Shown: positions 9,209-19,229, counted from the first letter of the stretch. The stretch is 64,000 nt of DNA from JADKCL01 sp031415375 (GCA_031415375.1 JANORP010000086.1:22293-86292); one strand, 5' to 3'. Numbers and translations: made by a program. Notes: generated from the letters alone by a model not told the origin.

Positions 9209-10249
9209 GTGACAACCTCCCTCCTTCGCTGCCCCTACTGCCTGCAAGGCGTGCAGAGCTTCCTACGCGATGCCAAGACGAATGTACCGCATTGCCCCAA
9301 TTGCCGCACCGACATCCCCAAAACCTTTTTGGACAGCGCACTTATGCTGCGCACGATGGTCGGCGTCGTCGGCTTCTCTGGGCATGGCAAGACCGTCTAT
9401 CTCACATCGCTCTTCTCGACCCTCAAGCGCTTTTCCAACTATTGGAACGGCTACTATTTCAGGAGCCTCGACGACTTCACCCATCGTGTGATCTATGAGC
9501 AAGTCCCCCTTTTTGAAAAGGGCGACCTGCCAGAATCCACCCCCGCCAACTTCCCCAATCCAGCCTTGGTGCATTACCATCAGCTGCCCGTGTTTCAAGA
9601 TGCTTTCGTAGGCTACTACGACACGGCGGGCGAGGTTTTCAATGATGCTACGCAGATCGCAAGGGCTGGCTTTTTTGTCGCCCACTCAGACACCGTGCTC
9701 TTCATCGTGAGCATTCCCGACTGCGACTCTGGTGAACTTGATGATCACATGAGTCGCCTCCTTGATACTTATATCAGGGCTGCCGACGACAAACTCAACA
9801 CCAACATTCGCAATACCCAGCGCTTGGTGGTGATTTTTACAAAATCCGACCTCCCGACGAGCCGGCTCAACGATGAATTGAAAGACTGGCTCTCAAAAGG
9901 TGTGGCCGACTACTACGCCATGAACCTGAGCGACAAATTGCTCGATCTAGGCATGTTTTCGATCCGCATCGAAGATTGGTTGCGCGAGGACCTCGGCTGC
10001 ACCCGCTTTGCCAACATGGCCCGCGACCACTTCATCGAAGTGCGTTATACCATCGTGAGCGCCATGGGCATCACCGACGACGATGATGAAAAACTCAGCC
10101 CCCTGCGTGTACTCGACCCCTTCCTCTGGGTCCTTGATTTTGCACGACGCGACAAGAAGATCATCGTCAAACAAAACCTTTTCGAGCGCTTTATGGCATG
10201 GGTGAGAACCCGTAAAACTACCAAAATGCTCCCCGTGGGGACGAGATAA
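9209..10249 (+). CDS. Zinc-ribbon P-loop GTPase of the GAP1-linked conflict-system type
   Basis: A 346-residue protein. An N-terminal zinc ribbon (CPYC at residues 8-11 and CPNC at 29-32) precedes a TRAFAC-like GTPase domain. Walker A is GFSGHGKT from residue 55, the switch II/Walker B region is DTAGE from residue 138, and the base-specificity motif is TKSD at 211-214 (a variant of NKxD). The open frame extends back to 9095, but that part overlaps the caspase gene and reads poorly. GTG at 9209 puts the ribbon at the N-terminus and leaves 19 bases after the caspase stop. By position and type it matches the GTPases encoded beside GAP1 proteins in NTP-dependent biological-conflict systems. No signal peptide, so cytoplasmic. 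Confidence 0.8.
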   Translation: MTTSLLRCPYCLQGVQSFLRDAKTNVPHCPNCRTDIPKTFLDSALMLRTMVGVVGFSGHGKTVYLTSLFSTLKRFSNYWNGYYFRSLDDFTHRVIYEQVPLFEKGDLPESTPANFPNPALVHYHQLPVFQDAFVGYYDTAGEVFNDATQIARAGFFVAHSDTVLFIVSIPDCDSGELDDHMSRLLDTYIRAADDKLNTNIRNTQRLVVIFTKSDLPTSRLNDELKDWLSKGVADYYAMNLSDKLLDLGMFSIRIEDWLREDLGCTRFANMARDHFIEVRYTIVSAMGITDDDDEKLSPLRVLDPFLWVLDFARRDKKIIVKQNLFERFMAWVRTRKTTKMLPVGTR

Positions 10250-10267
10250 GTCGCAAAAACAAAGCCC

Positions 10268-12091
10268 ATGAAAGTCCATCGCTACATCTACACACGGCTC
10301 ACCAAGGACCTCTCCCCCACAGGTAAAAATGGTTTCCAATCCGCATTTGTGCCCGGCGACCTCATCGCACGCAAAGATGTCTTGGAAATCGAGTCCCATA
10401 TCCACTTTCCTGAAGGGTTGCAGATCGAAGGACAGTCAGTCGTGTTCTACAAGCAGGTCAAGACCGAGTTGTACATGATTTTGCTCCTTCTACGGCCACT
10501 GCCCGATGTCAAGGATGACTTTGGGCGCAGTGGCGCTTTCTTGTGCGAAGGTTTTATTTTGGCAGAAAAGGATTGGCGACCCATCTGGCGAATCTCGGAC
10601 TTGATCGAACTGGTCACGCCCTATCGTTTTGCATCGCTCGGGCAGCTACTTGCATCAACCGACGTCGATCGCACGACGGGCTTCATTAGCGATCTCACGG
10701 TCACAGTTCCGCCAGGATATTGGACCGATGCACTGACATCGTCAGATGACGAGCCCCAAGAAGAATTGCTATTGGCGATGTACCACGTCGCCAAACTGCA
10801 AGACAAAGACTTGGCGATCGTCGTCGAAGGACTGCCAGCAGCCGTGACCCATAGGTTAGAAACCTGCGCCATGTTCATGCCCGAGGCCCTGCGTGCACAC
10901 ACTGGATGGGACGATGCATTTGATGGCGGCAAGATTTTCTTTTCCCCACTCCGCATCTTCGGTTATAGCGAGCTATTGCCCACCACCGGGAGACCCGTGG
11001 TGTTTCCCGCAGACGGGAGCGCACCCAAATGGCTAGAGGACGGTATGCAGCGTTTTGGAAAACCAAGCGATCCCTTCTCCAACTGGCTATTGGAAGTCTG
11101 CGTAAATACTGTACCCCGTGCACGGCTAGATGCAATGTATGCTTTGTCTCAAGCCATGATTTCTGGCAGACCTACCGCCATCGATATGGAAAGTGAGTCC
11201 ATCTTCGAAATCGTCAACAAAGACGCGATTCGCAAGCTATTCATCCAAGGATTGCTGGTACACATGGAGCTGCCTTGGGCCGAGAAACTTGCTGACCTCA
11301 CCATGGCCAACCATCAGCTCACCACATGGATGCAGGGATACCTCATCGCTGACCTCACCCATCTACTGGAAGTGAGCATCGTCTCTCAAAATCTGAGACC
11401 CGAGGGCATGAAAGACGCCCCTCCAACCAACCTTGTGCGCCAAGGCAGTGCAGCATTGCAGACGCTTGCAACGATGTGGACGCTTGAAATCATCACCCCA
11501 GAAATCTTGGATGACATCCCCGAGGATCAAATACCCGAGGTGCTCACCTTGATGCTCGGTAGAGGTTCCCATCAAGACACCCCATTCGCGACAATCGTAA
11601 ATCATTTTAGGGACTACTTGCACAAGCTTGCCAGAGATCCCAAAATCGCCGAGAACCTGCGTTGCTATGTCGCTGCAAAAGTCCCCGAGGAATATGTAGA
11701 TTTCAAAGAAGGTATGGCAGCTGTAGCAGTACAATTGGGTGATTATGCCAGTCTGCGCGGCGAACCCACAGATTGGTTGCGCCTGCTAGACCGATGGCTC
11801 ATTTCTACGGGAGGCAATTCCGAAGTCTGGAAAGCAGCAAAAACACTCGCTAAGACGACCGATCTAGGACGCTACGTCAATCTCAAAGCATTCGCCCTAG
11901 GTGAAGCTGCAATTCCTCATGAATTGGAGGGGAATGGCGATGGACGCAAAGGATTCCTAAGATGTCTCATAGAAGTCCATGGGTTCAATGAGCAAAAATT
12001 AATCGATATGGATTTTTTTTCAACAGAAGTCAGAGATTCCGGAAGCTCCACGGGCTTCATTGGCAAACTCAAGCGGCTCTTTGGACGGTGA
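10268..12091 (+). CDS. GAP1-like GTPase-associated protein
   Basis: A 607-residue cytoplasmic protein without membrane segments. Its N-terminal 110 residues resemble the N-terminal domain of GTPase-associated protein 1 (GAP1): a YTRLTKDLSPTGKNGFQSAF-type opening, an IESHIHFP strand and a FLCEGFILAE segment. The middle and C-terminal parts are mainly helical, as in the GAP1-M region. Its start is 18 bases after the GTPase stop, so the two are almost certainly co-translated. In the described ternary systems the GTPase and GAP1 form a regulatory pair that controls an effector, here presumably the upstream caspase. The GAP1 assignment rests on sequence impression and gene order, without a profile search. 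No terminator is obvious after it. Confidence 0.6.
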   Translation: MKVHRYIYTRLTKDLSPTGKNGFQSAFVPGDLIARKDVLEIESHIHFPEGLQIEGQSVVFYKQVKTELYMILLLLRPLPDVKDDFGRSGAFLCEGFILAEKDWRPIWRISDLIELVTPYRFASLGQLLASTDVDRTTGFISDLTVTVPPGYWTDALTSSDDEPQEELLLAMYHVAKLQDKDLAIVVEGLPAAVTHRLETCAMFMPEALRAHTGWDDAFDGGKIFFSPLRIFGYSELLPTTGRPVVFPADGSAPKWLEDGMQRFGKPSDPFSNWLLEVCVNTVPRARLDAMYALSQAMISGRPTAIDMESESIFEIVNKDAIRKLFIQGLLVHMELPWAEKLADLTMANHQLTTWMQGYLIADLTHLLEVSIVSQNLRPEGMKDAPPTNLVRQGSAALQTLATMWTLEIITPEILDDIPEDQIPEVLTLMLGRGSHQDTPFATIVNHFRDYLHKLARDPKIAENLRCYVAAKVPEEYVDFKEGMAAVAVQLGDYASLRGEPTDWLRLLDRWLISTGGNSEVWKAAKTLAKTTDLGRYVNLKAFALGEAAIPHELEGNGDGRKGFLRCLIEVHGFNEQKLIDMDFFSTEVRDSGSSTGFIGKLKRLFGR

Positions 12092-12359
12092 TCGAAATCC
12101 GAACTCCAACATGGCAATGCCTCTCATTTTTCCGTGCTACTTGTTTGTAGGAAAATCGTCTCGGTTTTAGCCCATTTTCAAAGTGTACCCACTGATGCTC
12201 ACGCATTGAGCAGCCCTAAACTCTTATCCACAAACCACTAAAATCTCCGATCTATTTCAGTGGCTCTAGAATTTGTAATTCCAAAATCTACTCGCTATTT
12301 TTCCGATGTATTGGTCCATCTGGGGCCCTATGTCATCGACCTAAAGCCACCTTATTCTC

Positions 12360-15300
12360 ATGCACGCACCAAGGCAGTATTCTCTTGAAAAGAAACCTCA
12401 GCCCAAGACACTAGCGCCAGCTGAGCCCGAACTCAACGGCCCTGTCATGGCTCCCCCTGCCTACACCGCACTCAGCGAGCAGGCAGAGTCGGCCGGTGCA
12501 GAGACTGTGCAGCGCAAGCAAGCTCCTGGATCTCAAGAACTTGGCCGATCAGAGGCCCCGCCCCAATTCAAGCTCGCAGCTGGCGCACCCTTCCAGTTCA
12601 AATTCAGCCAAGCTCCGCTTCAAATGAAGGCGGGCAATGCCGCAGGTGGTGGCAGTGGCGTAGCCGGCGGGCTACCAGATTCCGTCAAAAGCCAGATGGA
12701 GGGCGCTTTTGGCACCAGCTTCGACGATGTAAAGGTAAATGCCAATAGTAGCAAAGCCTCAGAAGTCGGCGCATTGGCTTACGCACAAGGCAACGAAATC
12801 CACTTTGCCCCTGGCCAATACAGCCCAGAATCCAAAGGCGGGCAGGAGCTACTTGGCCACGAACTCGCGCACGTCGTGCAGCAGCGCGAGGGCCGTGTGC
12901 AAGCCAATGCTGAAATCAATGGCATGGCTGTAAACAATCAGCATCACCTCGAAAACGAGGCCGATCAGTTGGGCGCAAAAGCAGCTGCATTTAGCGGCGG
13001 CGGCGCAGTCGCAAAATCTGCAGGAGGCGCGGGATCAGCAGGGCCAGTACAAGCCAAAATGGATCCCAAATCCAAAGATGGAGGCGACAAGAAAGGTGCT
13101 GCCGATAAGAAAAAGGACAAGGCTGGACGACAGATCCACCTCAACCCCGACCTACGCAATGCCAGCGATGGTTTTGGCAACGGTGACGGCCCAGATCAGC
13201 TTTCACCGCTCTATTTGAACCCAGACCACCGCAATGCCCTCAATGGCTTTGCCGACCCAGAAGCCGAGGTAAGCGACAATAAATTGCACCTCAATGCAGA
13301 CCAGCGCAATGCTCGCGATGGTTTTGCAGAATTGATCGAGGAAAAGGAAGAAGGTAAAGAAGGCGAAGAAAAAGGAAAAGATGCCAAGGCTGGTGGCGGC
13401 GCAGAAGGCGCATCCAGCACCCCAAGCGATGCCAATAGCGCTGAGGCTGGAGGACCAGAAGGGGCAGAATCGGCCGAAGGCGAACTTGAATCGGAAGAAG
13501 ACAACGCCGAACAAGAGGCAGAAAATGAATCCCTTGAGGCAGATCAGGCAGCTGGTGAGGAAGATGCGCCAGCAGCTGAAACCCAAGATCCTGAAGCCAA
13601 CTCCTCTGAAGAGGGTGCCGAAGGCGACGACAAACAAAAGGATGGCAAAAAAGCCGGAGGCAAAGATGCCAAGGGCAAAGGTGACGGTGCAGAAGGCGGT
13701 GGCGAGGGCAATGGCAGCGGCGTTGTAGGTGCCACAGGCGGTGGCGCAGCAGGCGCTGGTGAAGGCGGCGCGGGGAAAGGGAGCGGCAAAGGTTCTTCAG
13801 GTGGCAAAGGTGCAGCAGGCGGGATGCAGCCCATCGAGGTCGCCCCAGAGCAACGTGGCAACTTCGGTGAGGGCGATGAACCCGAGATGATGCTGGTGAA
13901 TGAAGCAGCATTGGCTGAGTTTGACTCAGGCCAGATTCTCAAGAAAGAAAGCGATGGCTCAGCCCTCGTCTTGTCGGGCAACGTACCTGCATCCCTAGGT
14001 GCAGGCGCAGACCAACCTGTGCAGCGCAAGCCCGATCCAGACAAAAAGGTGCCGATCAAAAAACCGGTTCCAAAATCGAAGTCCAAGGAAATGATGGCCG
14101 CCAACCGCGAGAAAGCAAAAGCTTACGTCGCAGAGTTTGAGGCCGCTTCAAAATCGCAGATCGCCAGCGTCGAAGCCGCAAAAAGTGGCATCGCTGCCCA
14201 GATTCAAGCAGGTGCCAGCGAAGCCAAGTCGGCGATCCAGTCGGCCGCAGCCAGTGAAAAAGCCCGCGTACAAGCAGGCTTTGCAGCCCAAAAAGCCGCA
14301 TTGAGGGCCGATGCTGCACGCCTGAAGGCCGCAGCAAGTGCCGCAGCAGAGTCGGCCAAATCAGCTGTATTGGCCAGTGCAGAGACCGCCAAGGGCAAAG
14401 TGGAAGCTGGGTTCCAAACCCAAAACGATGTCCTCGCGGCATTGGAGCCAGCCATGAAAGCCGAATTCACCAAAGTCTTCACCAAAGCACGTGAAGACAT
14501 GATGAAGGATGCCAAAGAGATCGGCGAAAAAGGCAAAGAAAGAGGCAAAGCCTTGGCTGCCCAATATGATCAGGAGCCAACCCCAGAGCAAAGCACCGCA
14601 CAAGACATCCTCAATGGCGGCGACTATGAAAAGAATCGCCACAAAGCCAAAGTCGAGGCAGCCATTGCAACTGGCAACGGCTTCGCTGAGGGCCTCATCA
14701 AGTCGGCCACCGAGGAGGCCGACAAATTGCAGCAAGGTGGTGAGTCACAGTCACACGAGCACGTCACCAACTCGATCCAGCAAAGCCGCCAGATCATCTT
14801 GCAATCCAAGACATCGGCCTTGCAGACCATTACCACACAGTCACAAAGTGCCATCACCAGCATCAGCAGCCAATATACCGCTGCCGCAGCTGGCATGGAT
14901 TCAGCAGCCACAGCAGGTATCTCCCAGCTCGATGCACAGCAAAGCCAGGCACTTCAGGCCATCGACCAGACGGCCAATACCAGGCTAGGGGCAGTAGATG
15001 CCACCGCCCAAGAAAAGATTCAGAACATCGAGTCACAGGTGCAGAGCGCGATCGACGCACTCAAAAGCCAAGTCAATCGCACCATTTCAGGTGTCACATC
15101 CCGCAAAAACCCAGCTGCTGAAACTGTACACCATCAGTTGCATGCCGCGCAAGCCAGCATCGAGCGCGCAGCGGCAGATGGTTCAGAATTGGCCACAGAG
15201 GGTGCCTCGGCTTCTGCCAAAGGCATGCTGGAGATGGCAACCAAGACAGCTGCGGAACTCAAGCATACTGCAGCCTCCCAAATCGACAGTGCCAAAGCTG

Positions 15301-18300
15301 CCAAAGAGGGCATTTCCAAGGGCATCGAAGCCCAGAAGGATAGCTTCGAAGCCGCAGCCAAGGGTCTCCAAGAGGGTGCCAACACCACGATGACCGAGTC
15401 GGCAGCCAACAGTGTCAAAGAAATGAAGACGCAGGCCGACACCGTCAAGAGCGACTTGGAGATCGGTGTCAAAAATCTCACCTCCAAACTCGGCGAAAAC
15501 ACCGCGCAGTTCAAAGGCAACCTTGAGCAGCAACTTGTAGAACTCGATAAGACGATCGAGAAAAAAGCCAACGAGGCAAAAGACGCCGTGCGTTCACGCT
15601 GGGTCAGCTGGCTGCTCACCGCCATCGACATCCTTGTAGTGATCCTCGTCACAGCCGTGATCTGTCTCGCCATCGCCTCTGGCGTAGGCATCATCGGGGT
15701 GCTGCTCATCGGCGCCGCGGCAGGTGCAGTCGGCGGCATGATCAAATATGGCGCTGAAGTAGGCTTGACGAGTAAGGAAGGCTCATGGGGCGGCCTGGCC
15801 AATGCTGCCCTCAGCGGTGCAGTAGATGGTGTAAACATCGCAGCCACCTGCCTAGGTTTTGGCGCACTTGCCACCATCGGCATCGGAGCTGCAGGCGGCG
15901 CCGTCAAATACCTTGGCACGGTCTTCCTCGAAGGCGAGGGAGAATTCAGCATCGGCGGCTTGCTCGGCAATTCTGTGCTGGGAGGCCTCGGCGCAGGCTT
16001 GGGCCTCATCAGTGGCAAAGCGGGTGACAAAGTCGCAGGCTGGCTCACCAAAGAAGTCGGCGGCAAAATCGTAGAGTCCTTGGGGCGTAAGATCTTCAAG
16101 GATTTGGCCAAAAACGTCGTCGAGGCTGGCATCGATACTTTTGCAGGTGGTATCCAAGCCATGGGCGACCATTTCGTGAAGACGGGCAGCATCGACATCA
16201 CGAAGTTGACCGATGAGCTCACCATTGCGAAATTCACCGAAAACATCGTCACCAACAAGGTCACCGACAGCGCCAACGCCCACATCAAGGCCAAAATCGA
16301 CGCTAATCCAAATCTCCCCAAGACTTCGGATGGCGTGCTGAAGCCTACCACGACCCCCGATCCAGCCACGACGACGCCCAAGGACAACGTGGAGACGACC
16401 ACACCCAAGGACAACGCCGACGCCAACAAGACCACCGATACGCCGGTCAACAAGGACAATTCGACGGAGACGCCCAAGACCAACGACCCGAATACGAAGC
16501 CCAAGGACGCGCCGATCACTGCCGACGGCAAGGTCAATCCCGACACCGTCAAAAAAGACGGTGCCGACAATACCACCAAAGACACTGACGCCCCCACCAA
16601 TAAGCCCGACGCAGATGCCGCCAAGCCGACCCACAAAGGTCAGCAGCAAGCGGATGCACTCGGCTATCCCAAGGCGCCCGACGGCTACAAGTGGATCGCG
16701 ACCGCCAAAGGCGAACCCTACCTGCGCCGTGATTCGGGCCGCAAGGCAGACTTGCCGCCCGTCAAATTCGACGCCGACACCCATCAATTCAAGCCAGACG
16801 TACCCGCTCCAGACGGCTACCACTGGCAGATGGACGGTGGCAAGTTTACCCTCTCCCCCAACAAGAATCTCGCCGACTCCCTGCCGCCGATCACCTATGA
16901 TCCCAAGACAGGCGGCTTCAAAGATGCCGACGGCAAGCCCTTCACGGGTGACGTATCAGCCCATACCGTGCGTGGCACAGACATGGACGGCTTCACCAAG
17001 TCTGTCGAAGGCCTCAGCGCTGATCCGATTACCGCCAAGCAGGCATTCGACCTCTTCGCGAAAAAAGATTGGCCAGCCTTGGAGAAACTCTTCAAGGAAA
17101 AAGGACTCAACGGCGGATGGCCACCCAACAGGGGCTTCACCAACGTCAAAGACGGCGTCCTCGCCGCAGGCAGCCAATTCGACCGTTTTGGCGGCTACAC
17201 CGATTCCAAGACCGGCGAATTCAAAGACTCCGGCCAGTTTGTCGCCAACTATGGTGACAACTTCCCCGGTCGCGCATTGCCCCAGAGCTACATCGACGGC
17301 GACGCGAGCGGCGGCGGCAAAAAGCCCCTCAACGGCTACATCGTCCTCAAAGACATCCCCGTCAAGAGCGGCGAAGCCATTCCATGGTTTGGCCAGCCTG
17401 GCGGCAACATCCAGCACGAGCTCCCCAAAGGCGGCATCGACAAGCTCATCGCAGATGGGTACATCAAGAAAATTGATGCGCCAGATCTGAATGCGCCCAA
17501 GACGGATGGTTCTACGACGCCGAAGGTTGATGGGAATGATGGTGGTGGGATGAAGGGGAAGGATGTGTATCCGTTAGCGCCGGATGGCCAGAAGATTTCG
17601 GAATTGTCACAGGCTGATGTAAATCAAGCCGTGGTAAATACGGTTGCAAATGGCAGTGTTCTGCCCGTTGGTTCGAGCCTCACTCCCGGCAAAGATGGCG
17701 TACTTAATATGTCCATCCACAATGGCGATGGGAATCCTCCGATTGTCGCTACGGTCACGATTAATAAAGCCTTCAACCCCGATGGTGGATCGACCTCTCA
17801 CGGCACCGAACAAGGAGCAGCGATCAACAAGATCACCGTCGATGCAGATGGCAATATCAAAGTCGAGATCGGCCTTAGCGGTAACCACAATCAGGCCGAC
17901 ATCAATAAGATGGTCACGCACGAGTTCACCGAGGTGGCCGACATTTTAAAGCAGATTGATGCGTTGAAGGCGAAGGATACCGCTGAAAACCGGGAGACAA
18001 CTCCAGAGTCGATCGAGAAGCTGATTTCTGAGCAACAGAAGGCCTCGGTGTTTAGTCCAGATGCTAAGCCGGGAGATGTTAAAAAAGAAAACATGACCGC
18101 CCATGATAGGGCAGCAGTCAAGGAACTTCAGTCATTGGCTAATGAACTCGATCATTTCCTGAGAACGGGTGAAGGGGAAAATCCAACCTCCAAAATGAAA
18201 GCGCTTCTTGATTCTATGGGAATCAAAGACCTTTCGGATGGCCGTTTCAAATTCCTATTAAAAGAAGACATTGGGCTGCAACTGTCGCCCGAGGCAAAAT

Positions 18301-19217
18301 CGAAGTTGCGTGATGTTGTTTCCGTTGAGACCGGCACACTTGTTCCGGGCGATGCAGCCAACGCAATGTCCTTCAAGGATTCTGGTGATCCTGAGGTAAA
18401 TGCATTTCTTGATCAAAATCCGTCTCTGAAAAAAGCCCTTCTAGTAACAACTCCAAGTTCCGAGTTGATCGTAAAATTGCAAGAAGCGGGATTTGACATA
18501 AAGAGCCACGCAGACTTTAGGAAGGCTGTGGAATCATTGACTCCCGACCAAATCAATGCTCTGAAGCTTGATCCGAAGCAATTGGAGATGATCCAAGGCA
18601 ATCGCTTTTTCGATATCTATATGTCCAAGAAGCCGGAAGAGCAATTGGCTTTCCTTGAGCAGGTAAAAAAAGACTTCTTCGGCGAAGCAAAGAATTTGGA
18701 TGCTGGATCATTGACTCCAGAGCAACTCCAAGCGATCAAAGACGGTCATGCAGATCTCCTTGCCTATCAAGAAAGGGAGAAAGCATCAAAGCCTAAGCCA
18801 AAAGCTGGTGATAATGGAGGCACGGGGCCTGCAGTTGCGGTAGCTGTGGATCCTGTAACGGGGATCAAAGGCTTTGGGAAAAATTCGAAACCAACGCCAA
18901 GGGAGAACTTTCATCCAGCATTGCTTGCCCGCATCGAAGCAATCGAAGCCAAAGCAAGAGAATATGGGATCAATCCTAAGGAGGTGTTTGGGATGGAAAA
19001 TCTTGGCCAACATGCCGAGGTTAGTGCCATGAACGATCTACTTTGCAAGCTACAGGATGCAGGGCATGAGGTGGATTCTGCAACCCTAGATCGCCTGCTA
19101 TTGGGAATCATCCGAAAAGACCAATCGGCATTTCCACGCTGCCCGAACTGCCAATCGATTCTACAGATTTTCGCTGCGTACACTGATTTTGGTAATGACT
19201 TCGTAAAATCTCTTTAG
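12360..19217 (+). CDS. Giant DUF4157 polymorphic toxin with TNT and YwqJ-like deaminase tips
   Basis: 2285 residues, no signal peptide. Order of parts: N-terminal segment (MHAPRQYSLEKK) shared with the toxin at 26773; DUF4157 at about 105-185 with HELAH near 166-170; three 24-residue repeats around LNPDxRNAxxGF (258-325); an acidic, Gly-rich linker (325-570); a long Ala-rich coiled coil (575-1080); hydrophobic helices (about 1085-1135); a Thr/Asp/Lys/Pro linker (1330-1430); two APDGYxW units (1440-1500); a TNT domain (about 1584-1703, with GWPPNRGF, DRFGG, RALP and WFGQPGGNIQ), in its family an NAD+ glycohydrolase. Past about 17490 base composition shifts and a second module follows: a beta/alpha part with THEFTE (His1854), then a C-terminal deaminase-like domain with GQHAEV (about 2216) and CPNC (about 2261), as in YwqJ-family toxins. 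DUF4157 proteins are commonly cargo of extracellular contractile injection systems; no such apparatus is in this window. Confidence 0.85.
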   Translation: MHAPRQYSLEKKPQPKTLAPAEPELNGPVMAPPAYTALSEQAESAGAETVQRKQAPGSQELGRSEAPPQFKLAAGAPFQFKFSQAPLQMKAGNAAGGGSGVAGGLPDSVKSQMEGAFGTSFDDVKVNANSSKASEVGALAYAQGNEIHFAPGQYSPESKGGQELLGHELAHVVQQREGRVQANAEINGMAVNNQHHLENEADQLGAKAAAFSGGGAVAKSAGGAGSAGPVQAKMDPKSKDGGDKKGAADKKKDKAGRQIHLNPDLRNASDGFGNGDGPDQLSPLYLNPDHRNALNGFADPEAEVSDNKLHLNADQRNARDGFAELIEEKEEGKEGEEKGKDAKAGGGAEGASSTPSDANSAEAGGPEGAESAEGELESEEDNAEQEAENESLEADQAAGEEDAPAAETQDPEANSSEEGAEGDDKQKDGKKAGGKDAKGKGDGAEGGGEGNGSGVVGATGGGAAGAGEGGAGKGSGKGSSGGKGAAGGMQPIEVAPEQRGNFGEGDEPEMMLVNEAALAEFDSGQILKKESDGSALVLSGNVPASLGAGADQPVQRKPDPDKKVPIKKPVPKSKSKEMMAANREKAKAYVAEFEAASKSQIASVEAAKSGIAAQIQAGASEAKSAIQSAAASEKARVQAGFAAQKAALRADAARLKAAASAAAESAKSAVLASAETAKGKVEAGFQTQNDVLAALEPAMKAEFTKVFTKAREDMMKDAKEIGEKGKERGKALAAQYDQEPTPEQSTAQDILNGGDYEKNRHKAKVEAAIATGNGFAEGLIKSATEEADKLQQGGESQSHEHVTNSIQQSRQIILQSKTSALQTITTQSQSAITSISSQYTAAAAGMDSAATAGISQLDAQQSQALQAIDQTANTRLGAVDATAQEKIQNIESQVQSAIDALKSQVNRTISGVTSRKNPAAETVHHQLHAAQASIERAAADGSELATEGASASAKGMLEMATKTAAELKHTAASQIDSAKAAKEGISKGIEAQKDSFEAAAKGLQEGANTTMTESAANSVKEMKTQADTVKSDLEIGVKNLTSKLGENTAQFKGNLEQQLVELDKTIEKKANEAKDAVRSRWVSWLLTAIDILVVILVTAVICLAIASGVGIIGVLLIGAAAGAVGGMIKYGAEVGLTSKEGSWGGLANAALSGAVDGVNIAATCLGFGALATIGIGAAGGAVKYLGTVFLEGEGEFSIGGLLGNSVLGGLGAGLGLISGKAGDKVAGWLTKEVGGKIVESLGRKIFKDLAKNVVEAGIDTFAGGIQAMGDHFVKTGSIDITKLTDELTIAKFTENIVTNKVTDSANAHIKAKIDANPNLPKTSDGVLKPTTTPDPATTTPKDNVETTTPKDNADANKTTDTPVNKDNSTETPKTNDPNTKPKDAPITADGKVNPDTVKKDGADNTTKDTDAPTNKPDADAAKPTHKGQQQADALGYPKAPDGYKWIATAKGEPYLRRDSGRKADLPPVKFDADTHQFKPDVPAPDGYHWQMDGGKFTLSPNKNLADSLPPITYDPKTGGFKDADGKPFTGDVSAHTVRGTDMDGFTKSVEGLSADPITAKQAFDLFAKKDWPALEKLFKEKGLNGGWPPNRGFTNVKDGVLAAGSQFDRFGGYTDSKTGEFKDSGQFVANYGDNFPGRALPQSYIDGDASGGGKKPLNGYIVLKDIPVKSGEAIPWFGQPGGNIQHELPKGGIDKLIADGYIKKIDAPDLNAPKTDGSTTPKVDGNDGGGMKGKDVYPLAPDGQKISELSQADVNQAVVNTVANGSVLPVGSSLTPGKDGVLNMSIHNGDGNPPIVATVTINKAFNPDGGSTSHGTEQGAAINKITVDADGNIKVEIGLSGNHNQADINKMVTHEFTEVADILKQIDALKAKDTAENRETTPESIEKLISEQQKASVFSPDAKPGDVKKENMTAHDRAAVKELQSLANELDHFLRTGEGENPTSKMKALLDSMGIKDLSDGRFKFLLKEDIGLQLSPEAKSKLRDVVSVETGTLVPGDAANAMSFKDSGDPEVNAFLDQNPSLKKALLVTTPSSELIVKLQEAGFDIKSHADFRKAVESLTPDQINALKLDPKQLEMIQGNRFFDIYMSKKPEEQLAFLEQVKKDFFGEAKNLDAGSLTPEQLQAIKDGHADLLAYQEREKASKPKPKAGDNGGTGPAVAVAVDPVTGIKGFGKNSKPTPRENFHPALLARIEAIEAKAREYGINPKEVFGMENLGQHAEVSAMNDLLCKLQDAGHEVDSATLDRLLLGIIRKDQSAFPRCPNCQSILQIFAAYTDFGNDFVKSL

Positions 19218-19225
19218 TATTTTTG
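19218..19225 (+). promoter_or_regulatory. -7 box directly upstream of the YwqK-like immunity gene
   Basis: TATTTTTG fits TAnnTTTG and starts on the base after the toxin stop codon, four bases before the ATG at 19230. Transcription would begin close to the start codon, giving an almost leaderless message independent of the toxin transcript. A TTTG at 19188-19191 lies 26 bases upstream, slightly far for a -33 element. Confidence 0.4.
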
Positions 19226-19229
19226 CAAA

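Noticed and set aside
12224..12232. Perfect DnaA box TTATCCACA upstream of the large toxin
   Set aside because: A single isolated 9-mer without companions; expected by chance at this scale.
15134..16823. Long antisense frames (500 and 323 codons) under the large toxin
   Set aside because: They arise from the Ala/Ser/Lys-rich coding strand and give low-complexity Ser/Leu/Val/Gly products. The plus-strand frame is continuous and has recognised domains.
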